64,000 nucleotides of DNA from Terriglobia bacterium (GTDB taxonomy: Bacteria; Acidobacteriota; Terriglobia; Bryobacterales; Bryobacteraceae), in assembly GCA_021325235.1 (NCBI GenBank), contig JAJPHN010000031.1, positions 1 through 64,000 of the forward strand. Direction: 5' to 3'. Every line of letters begins with the position of its first letter. Position 1 is the first letter of the stretch. Positions 42,480-50,688 of this stretch are shown one piece after another. Below the pieces are notes generated by a model that saw only the letters and a list, made by a program, of their open reading frames with translations, was not told where the DNA came from and did not search any database. Both the position numbers and the translations under genes were made by a program.

Positions 42480-44582
42480 TCATACGGCCCGGAGCACGCG
42501 CTCGGAGCGTTTCTCGAATTGCACCGCGCCGTTCCATTGCGCCTCGAAGCTGGCGTCAGCGCGGAACTGGCTTAAAGCAAACATCACGGCCATCGGCCAG
42601 CCATGCTCGAAAGCGGCGCGAGTGTTGCGGGTCACCTCCGCAAGCGTCGCGGCGAGTGCGTCGCGAGCGGCCATAAAACGCGGATCGGCAGAGGGATCGC
42701 CCGAGACAGTACTCCAGGCGTCAAGCGCGATCTTCAATCGCGGACCCACCGCGGCAATCGCGTGCGCCCAGTGCGTGATGTCGTACCAGTCGCTGTACGA
42801 GGCGGGCGAGTTGGCCGGAAACTGTTGCTGTTCCATCTCGGCCCAGATCGTATCGCTCGCCAGAGCATTGATGCGAGCCGCGTCGATCGGATTCGTCTCG
42901 TCCAGCAAGGAGATCAGTACGGCGCGGCCGAGATGTTTCAGATCGCCTTCGGCGCGGGGTGCACGCGAAGCCACATCGGCAAAGAAGAGCTGCAGCAACG
43001 GCTCGCCTTCGTAGCTTGCGCGCGCGGAAAGCCGGTAATAACGGAAGTCCGGCACGGGAACGATGGCGGCCAGATCCTGCGCGTTTAACAGGCGTAATGC
43101 GGTGCCGAGACGCATTTCCTTCTTGAGATCGGCGTAGCTCTGATGCAGTTTATAGCTGAGGAGCTTTTGCTCGGCTGTGAGACGAAGGTTCCGAGTAGCG
43201 GTGCTGTAAACGGCAGTCGCGAGAAAGGATTCCTCCAGAACTTTGCGCAGCTTTTCGGAATCGACGGCAAAGGGCGCAGCCGCCGCGGCGATGCGTTGAG
43301 CCGTGGCGCGATCGCTGATGGTCACGGTTCCGTTGGCGAGATCGTGCAGAACCGTGCAGGCTTTGACGAAATCGTCGGCAGTCGCGTAGCTGTAAAGGCC
43401 GAGCAGGTTCAGCGTGGCGCGGAAGCCGGTCTCGCGCGTGTTGGTGAGAACGGTCTCGAGCTTCCTGACGCTCGGCAGCGTGTTGAGAGCCGTCCAATTT
43501 CCGGCGAACGCGTGATTGATCGCCGCATCGATTCCAGGCGCATCGGCACCGAGTTGGATTTCGTACAGGACAGCTGCTTCGTCGGCGCGCGCTGCCGTGC
43601 AGCTCAGGTTCAGGGCAATCGAAAGACCCTGATCGAGCGCTTTGCCGAGTGCACCCCGGATCGCCTTCTGATCGTCTTCCGGAAGATGAGCCGGATCAAG
43701 GTTCACGGCGCCGACGGCACGAAACAGAGGCGGCAGAAGATCGGTTGAGACAACGTCCGCGCTTGCGCCTGCCTTGGCCGTAAAGGCGGCGCTCAGGTCC
43801 GTTTCTTTCTTTTTGTACAGCCCGAGACGAGCACGGGTATCATCGACGCGATAGGCGCGGAACCGAAATTCGCCTGTAACGGCCAGCGTGCCGGCGAGAC
43901 TTAGCTCGAAATCGGGAACCGCCGTGAGTGTCTGATGAAGCGGCAGCTTGACGCTGGCGAGAGCCGTCGCATTCACCGCAAAGGGATAACTGTAGCTGCC
44001 CTCGAGGACGAAGGTACCGGCAAGCTCGCATTCCGAGATTGTGTTGCACACTTGTTCGCGCAGCGAAGCGGCACTGTGAACCAGGCGGAAATTCGAGATG
44101 GCGGTTGCAGCCGCGTCGCGCAGCGTCGGAAAACCGGCGCTTTTGGAAAAGCGAGTATAGACGGCCGCGCTGTGAACGGAGATCTTTTCGCCGGTGAGAC
44201 CAAATCCTGAAGGTGTGGCGACGCCGATGGCGGGTGCGAGCAGGGTGTCGATACGAAAAGACAGCCAGATGTCGCCGGGTTGAACAGGGAGCGCCAGTTC
44301 GCTTGCGGCCCCGGCATCGCGCAGCAACTCGAGCGAAGTATTGACTCCGGCTTTCAGCGTGAGCGTGAGGCCGCTCTCCAGGTTGAGCCCGGGCGTGGTG
44401 TAATCGCCGCCAAAAAGCGCGGAACGAAAAGCGGTCCGGTCGAGCGGCTCATCGGCGAACTTGGCGAATGCCCCGGTATGGCTGACCAGGTGTGACAGCC
44501 CGAGCCGTGCAGCATCGCTTTTGGAATCGAGATCGAGGTCGATGGTGATGCCGGCGTTGTCGGTGATCGGGATACGGGGCAT
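42480..44582 (-). CDS. Large orphan protein of unknown function linked to an ECF/anti-sigma pair
   Basis: A 700-residue soluble protein with no signal peptide, membrane segment or motif I recognise. It opens with PRIPITDNAGITIDLDLDSK. It is rich in beta-strand-like alternation in the first half (for example LTLTLKAGVNTSLELL and GDIWLSFRIDTLLA) and more helical in the last third, where several Trp/Tyr cluster (DWYDITHWAH). The start is the ATG at 44580-44582, 31 nt after the anti-sigma stop; the frame extends to 44738 only as shadow sequence. The position suggests the sigma factor controls it. No function is proposed. Confidence 0.7.
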   Translation of the reverse strand: MPRIPITDNAGITIDLDLDSKSDAARLGLSHLVSHTGAFAKFADEPLDRTAFRSALFGGDYTTPGLNLESGLTLTLKAGVNTSLELLRDAGAASELALPVQPGDIWLSFRIDTLLAPAIGVATPSGFGLTGEKISVHSAAVYTRFSKSAGFPTLRDAAATAISNFRLVHSAASLREQVCNTISECELAGTFVLEGSYSYPFAVNATALASVKLPLHQTLTAVPDFELSLAGTLAVTGEFRFRAYRVDDTRARLGLYKKKETDLSAAFTAKAGASADVVSTDLLPPLFRAVGAVNLDPAHLPEDDQKAIRGALGKALDQGLSIALNLSCTAARADEAAVLYEIQLGADAPGIDAAINHAFAGNWTALNTLPSVRKLETVLTNTRETGFRATLNLLGLYSYATADDFVKACTVLHDLANGTVTISDRATAQRIAAAAAPFAVDSEKLRKVLEESFLATAVYSTATRNLRLTAEQKLLSYKLHQSYADLKKEMRLGTALRLLNAQDLAAIVPVPDFRYYRLSARASYEGEPLLQLFFADVASRAPRAEGDLKHLGRAVLISLLDETNPIDAARINALASDTIWAEMEQQQFPANSPASYSDWYDITHWAHAIAAVGPRLKIALDAWSTVSGDPSADPRFMAARDALAATLAEVTRNTRAAFEHGWPMAVMFALSQFRADASFEAQWNGAVQFEKRSERVLRAV

Positions 44583-44613
44583 GGCGCCCAACGTATCAGA
44601 CTCCGCGCTCGGG

Positions 44614-45285
44614 TTAATGGCGGAAAACGATGGGCACGAACGAAATGCGGATATCGCCGATGGTGGGCCGCGCCGCGCGCAGCACGCTCGGAATCTGGGG
44701 CATGGTGATGTTGTTGTACTCGAGATGGCCCACGTCACCCACGAAATCGCGCGAGCCGTCGCGCACGGCGTAATCGGTGATATGGCCGTGGGTATCGAGG
44801 CTCAGCGTCAGCACCACGGAACTGCGCAGCTCGACCGGAACGAGATTGGCATCGGAACGATCGGCGTAGAGGACCGGTACGTCGTATCCCACGGGGCGCG
44901 CAGCGCTGGTGATGGTGAGGGCCAGCGCGCCGAACAGCAGCATGCTCGAGATCAGGCCGCCCGTGGCGGGAATGGTCACGGGCTGCATGAGCTGGCGCAG
45001 GCGGAATTTCCAGTTGTTCCAGAGGCGCCGCCAGCGGGAGCCGTCGGTCTCAAGCAGCAGCTGGCGCTCTTTGGAAGCAAGTACGAGCAGCCTGCTGTGC
45101 AGTGAGCGCGGCGCCGCCGGTCCCGGCAGATTGATCAGCGAAGAACGAACCGAACGCAGATCGGAGATAAGAACGGTACACTCCAGGCAGTCCCGCAGAT
45201 GGCCTTCTACCTTCGCGTGCTCGCGTTTACGCAGTCTGCCATCTACGAAATCCGCGCTGCGCCGCTTTATCTGTCTGCAGGTCAT
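44614..45285 (-). CDS. Zinc-type anti-sigma factor
   Basis: A 223-residue membrane anti-sigma factor. The N-terminal ZAS zinc finger has H29-x3-C33-x2-C36 in GHLRDCLEC. A helical linker leads to one membrane segment near residues 107-130 (TGGLISSMLLFGALALTI). The extracytoplasmic C-terminal domain (about 140-223) has VVLTLSLDTHGHITDYAVRD, resembling a TonB C-terminal-like fold. It would hold the adjacent ECF sigma factor until an envelope signal arrives. It lies 13 nt downstream of the sigma gene. Confidence 0.88.
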   Translation of the reverse strand: MTCRQIKRRSADFVDGRLRKREHAKVEGHLRDCLECTVLISDLRSVRSSLINLPGPAAPRSLHSRLLVLASKERQLLLETDGSRWRRLWNNWKFRLRQLMQPVTIPATGGLISSMLLFGALALTITSAARPVGYDVPVLYADRSDANLVPVELRSSVVLTLSLDTHGHITDYAVRDGSRDFVGDVGHLEYNNITMPQIPSVLRAARPTIGDIRISFVPIVFRH

Positions 45286-45298
45286 GGGGAGCAGCCGC

Positions 45299-45958
45299 TC
45301 AGGCCATCGCCTCCGAAAGTCGTTGATCGGGCCGTGCTGTGATTTCGCGCCGCAGTGCCTCGCGGCCGCGCAGGATTCGCGATTTCACCGTGCCGAGCGA
45401 CACCTGCAAAATTTCGGCGATCTCTTCGTAGCTCAGATTCTGGATATCGCGCAGCACCACGGCAGTGCGGAAGAGCGGATTGATGCGATCGAGGGCCTGT
45501 TCGATCAGCGTGCGGTTTTCGCTGTCGAGCGCCTGCTCATACGGCGAGCGCCCCGGATCCGCGGTGTAGGCCAACGGCCCGTGCTCGGCGCATTCTTCAT
45601 CCATCGACACCTCGCAGCGGCAGTGGCGCACAAACCAGCGCCGGTGATTATGGGCCTCGTTCACCGCAATGCGGTAAATCCAGGTACGCAGGCTGCTCTG
45701 CTCGCGAAACGAGTTGATGGTACGGAAAACCTTCAAGAAAACTTCCTGCACAACATCGGCCGCGTCCGTCGGGTTACCGAGCAGGCGGTAGATCATGCCG
45801 TAGAGTTGCTGCTCATAGCGGCTGATCAGCTCTTCGTACGCTTCTTCAATGCCCGACCGAAGTCCTCGCAAGATGCGAGCCTCGTCGTCGGAGAGTCCCG
45901 TCGAGCCGCCCGCCAGAATGGAAAGGCCGCTCGGATGCCCTGATAGGGAGTGCGCCAT
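45299..45958 (-). CDS. ECF RNA polymerase sigma factor
   Basis: A 219-residue sigma70-family ECF factor. Region 2 contains AYEELISRYEQQLYGMIYRLL, DAADVVQEVFLKVFRTI and SSLRTWIYRIAVNEAHNHRR. Region 4 has LSYEEIAEILQVSLGTVKSRI as the promoter -35 recognition helix-turn-helix. A Cys/His-bearing linker (RHCRCEVSMDEECAEH) between regions 2 and 4 is longer than usual and could respond to redox or metal. TAAAAT lies 7 nt before the ATG. The gene heads a unit with the anti-sigma factor and the 700-residue protein. Confidence 0.95.
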   Translation of the reverse strand: MAHSLSGHPSGLSILAGGSTGLSDDEARILRGLRSGIEEAYEELISRYEQQLYGMIYRLLGNPTDAADVVQEVFLKVFRTINSFREQSSLRTWIYRIAVNEAHNHRRWFVRHCRCEVSMDEECAEHGPLAYTADPGRSPYEQALDSENRTLIEQALDRINPLFRTAVVLRDIQNLSYEEIAEILQVSLGTVKSRILRGREALRREITARPDQRLSEAMA

Positions 45959-45980
45959 CGCCTCGATTTTAGCTCTAAGA

Positions 45981-45997
45981 AACCGCGCTTTGCGGTT
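45981..45997 (-). terminator. Hairpin between bshA and the sigma factor gene
   Basis: AACCGC (45981-45986) and GCGGTT (45992-45997) flank a 5-nt loop. On the minus strand the stem ends in TTTCTT, a weak U tract, just after the bshA stop. It could terminate bshA before the ECF promoter. Confidence 0.4.
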
Positions 45998-46022
45998 ACC
46001 GGCGGAGCCCTTTTCTCTTCAT

Positions 46023-47159
46023 CTAGTTGGACACCGCTGCCGAGCGGTAAGTTCCATTGGCCTGCATGACGGCACGATAGTAGGCTTCATAACGCGGGAT
46101 GATCAACTCGGTATTGAAGCGGCTTTCGGCGGTGGCGCGGGCGGCACGCGCCAGGCGCGTGTGCAGCGTTTCGTCGGAGAGCAACTCGATCAGACGGCGC
46201 GCCTGCGCTTCCACGTCGCCAACCGGCTCCAGATACCCATCGGCACCATTCGTAATCAGATCCGGCACGCCGCCCGTGTTGGTGGCAACGGGTGGAACTC
46301 CGCAGGCCATCGCTTCGAGTGCCGCCAGCCCAAAGGCCTCGGTTTCGCTCGGCAAATGAAGAGCGTGCATCTGGGGGATCAGACGTTCCATGTGATCCTG
46401 CTTACCGAGAAAGCGTACGTGGGAGGCAATGCCGAGCTCGTAGGCCAAGCGCTCGGCGGGACTGCGATCCGGACCGTCCCCGGCCATGACCAGCTCGGCA
46501 TCCACTTCCTTACGCACCAAAGCGAGCGCTCGGACGCAGTCGAGGACCCGCTTCACCGGCCGAAAATTCGAGATATGGAGAATGCGTTTCTTACCCTGGC
46601 GCTGCGCCGCCGGATCGGGCTTGTAGAGCGCGCAGTTCACGAAATTGTGGATCACTTCGATGGGCTTGTCGATGCCGAAGAAGTCCGCGGTGCGCTTGCG
46701 CATGAACTCGCTGATGGTGGTAATGCCGTCGGAGCGCTCGATTGAGAATTTCGTGATCGGGAAATAGGAGCGATCGGTGCCGACCAGCGTGATATCGGTG
46801 CCGTGCAGGGTGGTGATAAAGGGCAGCCGGCGGCGGGTGGTCATCTGCTGGGCCAGCAGCGCCGAAATGGAGTGCGGAATGGCGTAGTGGACGTGCAGCA
46901 GATCGAGCTGGTGCCGCTCGGCGACTTCGGCCATGCGCGAGGCGAGCGCTAGCGTGTAGGGCGGATAGACAAACAGCGGGTAATTGGAAACTTCGACTTC
47001 GTGATAGAAGATGCCGGGCGTACCGGGGTCGAGCCGGATCGGATTGGCGTAGCTGATGAAGTGCACTTCGTGGCCGCGCTGGGCGAGTTCGAGGCCCAGC
47101 TCGGTTGCAACGATGCCGCTGCCGCCGTAGGTCGGGTAACAGGTGATGCCGATCCGCAT
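46023..47159 (-). CDS. bshA: N-acetyl-alpha-D-glucosaminyl L-malate synthase (bacillithiol biosynthesis)
   Basis: A 378-residue GT4 glycosyltransferase. The opening MRIGITCYPTYGGSGIVATE is the hallmark of BshA, which joins UDP-GlcNAc to L-malate in the first step of bacillithiol synthesis. HVHYAIPHS, ITTLHGTDITLVG and the GT-B C-terminal EAFGLAALEAMACGVPPVA with its Glu-x7-Glu motif agree. The start is the ATG at 47157-47159; the frame runs upstream to 47309 as antisense of a pseudogene. bshB and bshC are not in the window. Cysteine for the final step could come from cysK at 61157. Confidence 0.9.
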   Translation of the reverse strand: MRIGITCYPTYGGSGIVATELGLELAQRGHEVHFISYANPIRLDPGTPGIFYHEVEVSNYPLFVYPPYTLALASRMAEVAERHQLDLLHVHYAIPHSISALLAQQMTTRRRLPFITTLHGTDITLVGTDRSYFPITKFSIERSDGITTISEFMRKRTADFFGIDKPIEVIHNFVNCALYKPDPAAQRQGKKRILHISNFRPVKRVLDCVRALALVRKEVDAELVMAGDGPDRSPAERLAYELGIASHVRFLGKQDHMERLIPQMHALHLPSETEAFGLAALEAMACGVPPVATNTGGVPDLITNGADGYLEPVGDVEAQARRLIELLSDETLHTRLARAARATAESRFNTELIIPRYEAYYRAVMQANGTYRSAAVSN

Positions 47160-47180
47160 GGTTACTCCAATGGATGCCTG

Positions 47181-47661
47181 ATTTTGCAAGGAGTTGCGAG
47201 CGAATGTCTGGTATTGGCGAATCTGCACGACGGCGACATTTATCATCCGGAATTGCTCGAGAATGGGGCCAGGCGCTGATCGAGGATCCGTCATGGCGGG
47301 CCACAGCATCTACGAAAAGCTCGGCTATTTCGATCCGCAGTACTCGTTCTGGGCGGATTTCGATATGTGGTTCCGTATCGCCGAGGAGCACGATGTGGCT
47401 TTCGTGGACGAAGCGCTGATCGACCTGCCGAGCAAGGAGATCATGCCGCACCTGTTTCAGTTGCGCGCAGTCGAAGCCCACCGGCAGATGCTCCGTGCCT
47501 TCTGGGCGGCGCGCCGGCGGCATTTTCGCGGGCGGCGGACGCGGCTGGCGTACGAGTTCGCGCGTCAGAACTCCCGGTTTGCGATCTCGAGAAGCGGCCG
47601 GCTGGCAGGAAGGGTCAAACGGCGCTTTAACGGACAGAAGCGCTCGTCTGCTCGTGGCTGA
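47181..47661 (+). pseudogene. Frameshifted, internally deleted GT2 glycosyltransferase gene
   Basis: Three successive frames reconstruct parts of a family 2 glycosyltransferase. The first reads LVLANLHDGDIYHPELLE (the Asp-containing donor loop). After a one-base loss at about 47262 the next frame gives WGQALIEDPS. Near the GGATCC at 47284-47289 the text jumps to GSVMAGHSIYEKLGYFDPQY and continues through SFWADFDMWFRIAEEHDVAF to a stop at 47661. The N-terminal nucleotide-binding part and roughly 50-60 central residues are missing. The last 35 bp overlap the convergent DUF2127 gene. The 3' half could still be translated as a 155-residue ORF, but it lacks the donor site. Confidence 0.75.
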
Positions 47662-48175
47662 TCCGTACCCGCCGAAGGCGGTTTTCCGCGATCCGTATCC
47701 AGAGCATGTAAAGGACGATCACGATATTGATGAGCAGCACGGCAATCCGGTCCCAGTCGGCGCGCTCGATCACTTTCAACATCTCCCAGGGCAGGTATAA
47801 GGCGCCGGAAAGCAGCGCGAACCATTCGGCCCAGACACGCCGGTTCCACAGTCCCCAGGCCTCGATGAAGCGAACCGAACAATAGGTGCCGACGGCGGCT
47901 CCGATGGCCCACCAGCGGGCATCGGTTATGGTCATGGCCGCATTCAGCATCATGTGACCGAAGCGGCGGTCGAAGTCGATGTGGAGATGGTAGAGGAGGT
48001 TTTCGACGATTTCTTCGAAGTGCGAGCGGACGGCCACCAGGGTGATGCCCAGTACCAGGACCGCGGCACCCTTCAGGGCTTCGAAGGCGGCAACCGTCCG
48101 GAGTCCGGCCGCGCTGGTGCGCTGGTCGACTGCGGTTGGATTTTGGAGGAGATCGGGCGCGGGTTCAGCCGCCAT
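47627..48175 (-). CDS. DUF2127-family membrane protein
   Basis: A 182-residue integral membrane protein with four hydrophobic segments, matching DUF2127 (AFEALKGAAVLVLGI in helix 1, RFIEAWGLWNRRVWAEWFA in the middle, and a last helix ending in basic residues). Function unknown. It lies between two damaged glycosyltransferase genes but looks intact itself. Its 3' end overlaps the pseudogene on the other strand by 35 bp. Confidence 0.85.
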   Translation of the reverse strand: MAAEPAPDLLQNPTAVDQRTSAAGLRTVAAFEALKGAAVLVLGITLVAVRSHFEEIVENLLYHLHIDFDRRFGHMMLNAAMTITDARWWAIGAAVGTYCSVRFIEAWGLWNRRVWAEWFALLSGALYLPWEMLKVIERADWDRIAVLLINIVIVLYMLWIRIAENRLRRVRISHEQTSASVR

Positions 48176-48343
48176 ACCCCGATGCTCTCACAGCAACTTT
48201 GGATGGAAGCGCTGGCAGCGATTACGGAAAACGGGAAAGTTCTAGGACTAAAACTACGTTTTGTTGTATCTTTTCCGCTTGCTCGCGGTACACTGTAAAC
48301 AATTACGGGCGGTGCGCACTCGCGCGTCCCGCCCCCTCCGACA

Positions 48344-48380
48344 CAGCAAGGGCTCCGTTCGGATGAGCGGGCCTTTGCTG
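48344..48380. other. Bulged hairpin in the 246-bp gap between the DUF2127 and glycosyltransferase-fragment genes
   Basis: CAGCAA (48344-48349) pairs with TTGCTG (48375-48380). GG pairs with CC and GCTC (48352-48355) with GAGC (48365-48368) around the loop CGTTCGGAT. There is no T run. The gap (48176-48421) is lower in GC than its surroundings and contains no ORF of note. A TACACT at 48289-48294 could be a plus-strand -10, so a small RNA is possible but unproven. Confidence 0.3.
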
Positions 48381-48421
48381 CGAAATTCCTTTCAGGTTGC
48401 TGATTTTTCAGCCCTTCTTGT

Positions 48422-49345
48422 TCAAGAGAATAACGCAGTCCGGCTCAGTTGGATTAGCCGGAAAGCACTGAAAAAACGCAATTTGTTGTCTCCGACGCGA
48501 ACATAAGTACTATAACCGCGATCCACAAAGGATTGCTTATACCCGCGTGGCGTTACAGCGCGATCTATCCGCCGGAATCTTCCGGCTCGTAGTTTGAGTC
48601 GTTGCTTGCCGCAGGAGCGGGAAAGCAGGCGCAGGACCGGCTCTCCGGTCGGATCCGGGGCTATTTCGCCGGAGGGCGAGGTCGTGCAGCCCAGCTCGTC
48701 GGAGGCGAGAATCGTGAATGCGGCCCGCCAGATACGGCGCTCTTTTCCGGTAAAGTCGCAGACGCGCTCCCCAGAACCGCGAATACCGGCCGCGCCGGGC
48801 TCTTTGGTCAGATAAGCCAGTCCGAAGAGAATGCCGGCTACAAGCGCCCAGCCCGCCGAGCGGCTCTTTTGCGCATGCACGAAGGCGATTGCGGCAGCGA
48901 GCAACGCAGCCAGCAGAACCGGCTCGGGCACGAGGATACTGCCGTAACGAATCGCAACGGCAAAGGTGGCCATAAGCAGCCCGGCTATCGCGGCGACCCG
49001 CCGTTCCGTTATCTCAACGCATAAGACCGCCAGCAAAAAAGGAGTGAGGATTGAGGCCGCGAGGGGAATGATCACCGTGGTCCACTCGTGCACCCCGAAA
49101 AGCCGATAAACGGCAGCCACCGGCAGCAGCAAACCGTATCGGATCGCGTAATGATGATGAACCAGCCGGTAGGTGCCGGCGGCTATCTGGCCCGCATAAT
49201 GCGAATACCCGAGATCATCAGAGGCGATCAGCCCGGTGTAGCTTGCAAATTCGAAAAGAGCCGATAGAGCAATCAGCAGGGTGGCAAATGACCAGACGGC
49301 TCGTCGGACGTTCCGGTCATCGGTCGGCAGAGAATCGAGAGGCAT
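48422..49345 (-). pseudogene. Truncated GT39/ArnT-like membrane glycosyltransferase with an unrelated C-terminal tail
   Basis: The 307-residue frame begins like a polyprenol-phosphate-sugar-dependent (PMT/ArnT, GT39) glycosyltransferase. A first helix is followed by the acidic loop ASDDLGYSHYAGQIA, then HHYAIRYGLLLPVAAVYRLF and five or six more helices up to GLAYLTKEPGA (about residue 190). Intact enzymes have about 10-13 helices and 450-550 residues. From there the sequence becomes a soluble, Arg-rich stretch with no membrane segments and lower GC near its end. I read it as a 3'-truncated gene fused in frame to foreign sequence. A functional short protein cannot be excluded. Confidence 0.55.
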
Positions 49346-49371
49346 CCCTCAAGTTCGGCGGAAAAACGGGT

Positions 49372-49632
49372 TCACCGCCCGAAAAAGGCTGCGTTCCGTT
49401 GGGTAAAGTCGGCCCACTTATCGGGAAGATCGTCGGCTGCAAAGATCGCTGAGACCGGGCAGACCGGGACACAGGCGCCGCAATCGATGCATTCGACCGG
49501 GTCGATATACAGCATCGGCTCACCCTCAAATTTCTCTTCGTCCTTCTTGGGATGAATGCAGTCCACCGGGCAGGCATCGACGCAGGCCGTGTCTTTGGTT
49601 CCAATGCAGGGTTCGGCGATTACATAAGCCAT
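49372..49632 (-). CDS. Seven-iron ferredoxin ([3Fe-4S][4Fe-4S])
   Basis: An 86-residue small electron carrier. C9, C17 and C21-Pro, then C25, and the second set C48-x2-C51-x2-C54-x3-C58-Pro supply cysteines for one 3Fe-4S and one 4Fe-4S cluster; the C9-x7-C17-x3-C21 spacing is the seven-iron type. It belongs to the FdxA-like group with a short C-terminal extension. The ferredoxin-NADP reductase at 57634-58344 is a plausible redox partner. Confidence 0.93.
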   Translation of the reverse strand: MAYVIAEPCIGTKDTACVDACPVDCIHPKKDEEKFEGEPMLYIDPVECIDCGACVPVCPVSAIFAADDLPDKWADFTQRNAAFFGR

Positions 49633-49786
49633 GATGAAATTCCGCTATTTCCTTATCGTTTTAGAGGGCTAAAGTTTACAAGTAGCACAGGCCGCCGCCC
49701 CTGACCAAGCAGCCCGGCGCGAGCGGCACCAATTGCGCACTGAACGGCGAATCTTTGCCGCGCACTTTCGAAACGCATGCTCCGCT

Positions 49787-49792
49787 TACAAT
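49787..49792 (+). promoter_or_regulatory. -10-like element next to the galU start
   Basis: TACAAT lies 8 nt before the galU ATG, implying a nearly leaderless transcript. I see no matching -35. Confidence 0.4.
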
Positions 49793-49800
49793 GGCGGGTG

Positions 49801-50688
49801 ATGACACCACGCGTGCGCAAGGCAGTTTTTCCTGCCGCGGGCCTCGGAACCCGATTTTTGCCGGCCACCAAGGCACAACCCAAAGAAATGCTGCCCTTGG
49901 TCGATAAGCCGCTGATTCAGTACGGCGTCGAGGAGGCGATGCACTCCGGGATCCAGAACATTATTATTGTAACCGGGCGCGGGAAGTCCTCGATTGAGGA
50001 TCATTTCGACGTCAGCTTCGAGCTCGAGCAATTGCTCGAATCGAAGAACAAGACCGACATGCTGTCGATGGTGCGCGCGATCTCGGACATGATCGATATT
50101 TCGTATGTCCGGCAGAAGGAAGCGCTCGGACTCGGGCACGCGGTGCTGCGGGCCAAGGAACTGGTCGGGAACGAGCCTTTCGCCGCGGTGCTTTCCGACG
50201 ACATCATCGCCTCCGAAATTCCGTGCATCCGCCAGCTGCTCGATGTGTACGAGTTCTACGGCGCTTCCGTGCTGGCGCTGATGGAGGTTCCGAAGGACCA
50301 GATTTCGGCATACGGGGTGGTGGATGCCGAGCTGATTTCTGATAACGGGCGGGAAAACCGGCTGTATCGGATCCGCAACCTGGTGGAAAAACCGAAGGCG
50401 GCAGATGCGCCGTCGAACCTGGCGATCATCGGCCGGTACATTCTGACGCCCGAGATTTTCCAGTGCATTGAATCGATCGAGCCGGGCAGCGGAGGCGAGA
50501 TCCAGCTCACCGATGCGCTCAAGTACATGCTGCGCAACCGCCCGATCTACGGCCTGAAGTTCGAAGGAACGCGCTATGACGCGGGCGACAAGCTTGGTTT
50601 CCTGAAGGCGACGGTCGAGTTTGCGCTGAGCCGGCACGATCTCGGGCAGCAGTTCCGCGATTATTTGAAGACGGTGTGCGTCGGATAG
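49801..50688 (+). CDS. galU: UTP-glucose-1-phosphate uridylyltransferase
   Basis: A 295-residue nucleotidyltransferase that makes UDP-glucose for envelope polysaccharides. The nucleotide loop is AVFPAAGLGTRFLPATKAQP with PKEMLPLVDKPLIQY, and the sugar-binding FAAVLSDDII and KPKAADAPSNLAIIGRYIL segments follow. KFEGTRYDAGDKLGFLKA is the typical C-terminal motif. I set the start at 49801 (MTPRVRKAVFP) rather than the upstream ATG at 49777. The 3' end overlaps the next gene's GTG by 13 bp. Confidence 0.95.
   Translation: MTPRVRKAVFPAAGLGTRFLPATKAQPKEMLPLVDKPLIQYGVEEAMHSGIQNIIIVTGRGKSSIEDHFDVSFELEQLLESKNKTDMLSMVRAISDMIDISYVRQKEALGLGHAVLRAKELVGNEPFAAVLSDDIIASEIPCIRQLLDVYEFYGASVLALMEVPKDQISAYGVVDAELISDNGRENRLYRIRNLVEKPKAADAPSNLAIIGRYILTPEIFQCIESIEPGSGGEIQLTDALKYMLRNRPIYGLKFEGTRYDAGDKLGFLKATVEFALSRHDLGQQFRDYLKTVCVG

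Noticed and set aside
47001-47279. A 92-codon plus-strand ORF ending in HPELLENGARR
   Set aside because: Its first half is antisense to bshA; only the last ~30 codons belong to the GT2 pseudogene.
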